This document shows, piece by piece, positions 21,106-22,405 of a stretch of DNA of 22,405 nucleotides (positions are counted from its first letter, which is position 1; each line of letters opens with the position of its first letter). A program made the position numbers and the translations under genes. The notes under the pieces are model-generated. The model made no database searches. It was not told where the DNA came from and worked only from the letters and a program-made list of their open reading frames with translations. This stretch comes from Bacteroidia bacterium (GTDB taxonomy: Bacteria > Bacteroidota > Bacteroidia > Bacteroidales > Paludibacteraceae). The stretch is taken from assembly GCA_021152555.1 (NCBI GenBank), contig JAGKVE010000043.1, positions 1-22,405 on the forward strand. Reading direction: 5' to 3'.

Positions 21106-22405
21106 TGCCTCTTTCGGGAACTGTTTTGCTACAGAAGCGAAGCGAACCTCACCCTTGAGGTAGTCTTGGAAGAGTTCCCATTTAGGCTCTTTGGAGTCGA
21201 GCGAGAACGGGTTCTTGCCTTCTGCCTCGAGTTCCGGATTATAGCGCCAGAGGTGCCAGTAACCGCATTCTACAGCCTTCGCTTCCTCAGCTTGGCTCTT
21301 GCCCATACCGGCTTTCAGACCGTGGTTGATACACGGAGCGTAAGCGATGATGAGCGACGGTCCGGGATAAGCCTCCGCCTCGCGGATAGCCTTGAGGGTC
21401 TGCGCCTGGTCAGCGCCCATGGCGATCTGTGCGACATAGACATAACCGTAGGTGGTAGCAATCATACCGAGGTCTTTCTTGCGGACACGCTTACCCATAG
21501 CAGCGAACTTGGCGATAGCGCCGAGCGGCGTAGCCTTGGAAGCCTGACCACCGGTGTTGGAGTACACCTCGGTATCGAGCACGAGGATGTTGACATCTTC
21601 GCCGGAAGCGATGACGTGGTCGAGTCCGCCGTAACCGATATCATAGGAAGCACCGTCACCACCAACGATCCACTGGCTGCGTTTAACGATATGGTCTTTG
21701 TGCTTGAGGATCTCCTTGCAGGTGTCGCAACCGCATTTCTCCATAGCTGCCACCATCGGCTCGTAGAGGTCGTTGGTGATCTTAGCGTCATTGCGGTTGT
21801 CGAGCCACTTCTGGAACATCTCTTTGAGTTCAGCCGAGCAGGCGTCGCAGGTCAGCCCCTTCTCCATGAGAGCAGCGAGGCGCTCACGCAGTTTGCGGTG
21901 GGCGATCTGCATACCGAGACCGTACTCGCAGAAGTCCTCGAAGAGGGAGTTGGACCAAGCCGGACCGTGACCCTTGGCGTTCTTGGTGTACGGAGTAGAA
22001 GGTACAGAACCGGAGTAGATAGAGGTACAACCGGTAGCGTTAGCGATGATCTCGCGATCACCGATAAGCTGGCTGATGAGTTTCAGATACGGAGTCTCAC
22101 CGCAACCGGAGCAAGCGCCGGAGAACTCAAAGAGCGGTGTAGCGAACTGGCTGTTCTTGACGTTGTTGAGTTCAACGAGGTGTTGCTTGGAAGCGACGTG
22201 TTCTACGCAGTAGTCCCAGTTGGCAGCCTCTCCGAGTTGTCCCTCGAGCGGTACCATCTGGAGCGCCTTGCCCATCTTCGGGTTGCCCGGACATACATCG
22301 ACGCAGTTGCCGCAGCCGAGGCAGTCCATAACGCCGACCTGCATACGGAAGTGCATACCCTTCATGGCAGCCGGAGCTTTCATCTCGCGGGTGGAAACCC
22401 CACCC
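21025..22405 (-). CDS. nifJ: Pyruvate:ferredoxin (flavodoxin) oxidoreductase, C-terminal part
   Basis: The 3' part (about 459 codons) of a single-chain pyruvate:ferredoxin oxidoreductase, which turns pyruvate and CoA into acetyl-CoA and CO2 and passes electrons to ferredoxin. Full-length members are about 1,180-1,200 residues, so the start lies beyond the right edge; the frame is open through 22405. Visible features are a 4Fe-4S motif CLGCGNCVDVCPG (the other cluster lies outside), the FSGACSGCGETPYLKL cysteine region that binds the third cluster, and the thiamine diphosphate site GDGASYDIGYGG followed by EVYSNTGGQ. The gene ends LRMLGTAW. It is a core fermentation gene in anaerobes. Its last codons are repeated at 6922-6999, which marks this gene end as the island boundary. 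Codon use looks like that of a well-expressed gene. Confidence 0.96.
   Translation of the reverse strand, partial: GGVSTREMKAPAAMKGMHFRMQVGVMDCLGCGNCVDVCPGNPKMGKALQMVPLEGQLGEAANWDYCVEHVASKQHLVELNNVKNSQFATPLFEFSGACSGCGETPYLKLISQLIGDREIIANATGCTSIYSGSVPSTPYTKNAKGHGPAWSNSLFEDFCEYGLGMQIAHRKLRERLAALMEKGLTCDACSAELKEMFQKWLDNRNDAKITNDLYEPMVAAMEKCGCDTCKEILKHKDHIVKRSQWIVGGDGASYDIGYGGLDHVIASGEDVNILVLDTEVYSNTGGQASKATPLGAIAKFAAMGKRVRKKDLGMIATTYGYVYVAQIAMGADQAQTLKAIREAEAYPGPSLIIAYAPCINHGLKAGMGKSQAEEAKAVECGYWHLWRYNPELEAEGKNPFSLDSKEPKWELFQDYLKGEVRFASVAKQFPKEADELFAAAQENAQWRYKSYLRMLGTAW

Overview
The window comes from a member of the Bacteroidota, most likely Bacteroidales. This rests on three promoters that fit the (T/C)TTG-N20-TAnnTTTG pattern of that phylum (upstream of the AraC gene, the type III restriction gene and the REP transposase gene), and on the protein types present (DUF5675, TrlF, a large RAYT, single-chain pyruvate:ferredoxin oxidoreductase). 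I cannot name the genus.

Layout. (1) Bases 11-3409, minus strand: a tight five-gene operon for the cell envelope: a small PEGA-like protein, an unknown 213-aa protein, a cardiolipin-synthase-type phospholipase D, a CDP-alcohol phosphatidyltransferase and a GtrA-like membrane protein. (2) Bases 3606-6353, plus strand, divergent: AraC-type regulator, GT4 glycosyltransferase and a YjdF/DUF2238-like membrane protein. With operon 1 this looks like a lipid or glycolipid modification locus. (3) Bases 6354-7130: non-coding, but it contains a second copy of the last 25 codons, 3' UTR and terminator of the pyruvate:ferredoxin oxidoreductase gene (nifJ), whose intact 3' end lies at 21025. (4) Bases about 7005-20955, between these two direct repeats: an accessory island of about 14 kb, almost all on the minus strand. 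It holds a five-gene phage-like cassette with a probable u-spanin, a DUF5675 protein and a small membrane protein; a two-gene cassette of unknown function whose products share a rare sequence motif (C-terminal in one, N-terminal in the other); a TrlF-type PHP/ATPase gene; a type III restriction-modification pair; and a REP-associated tyrosine transposase (RAYT) flanked on both sides by hairpin repeats. (5) Bases 21025-22405: the 3' part of nifJ, cut by the window edge.

The type III res, mod and TrlF genes form one operon read from a good promoter at 18944-18975; the AT-rich TrlF gene looks like a later arrival. The strongest leads are the two-gene cassette with the shared motif, which resembles the layout of amyloid or prion-like signalling pairs in bacterial immunity, and the RAYT/REP unit, whose hairpin stems vary by compensatory changes. 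The nifJ-tail repeats suggest how the island entered, but no integrase is visible in the window.
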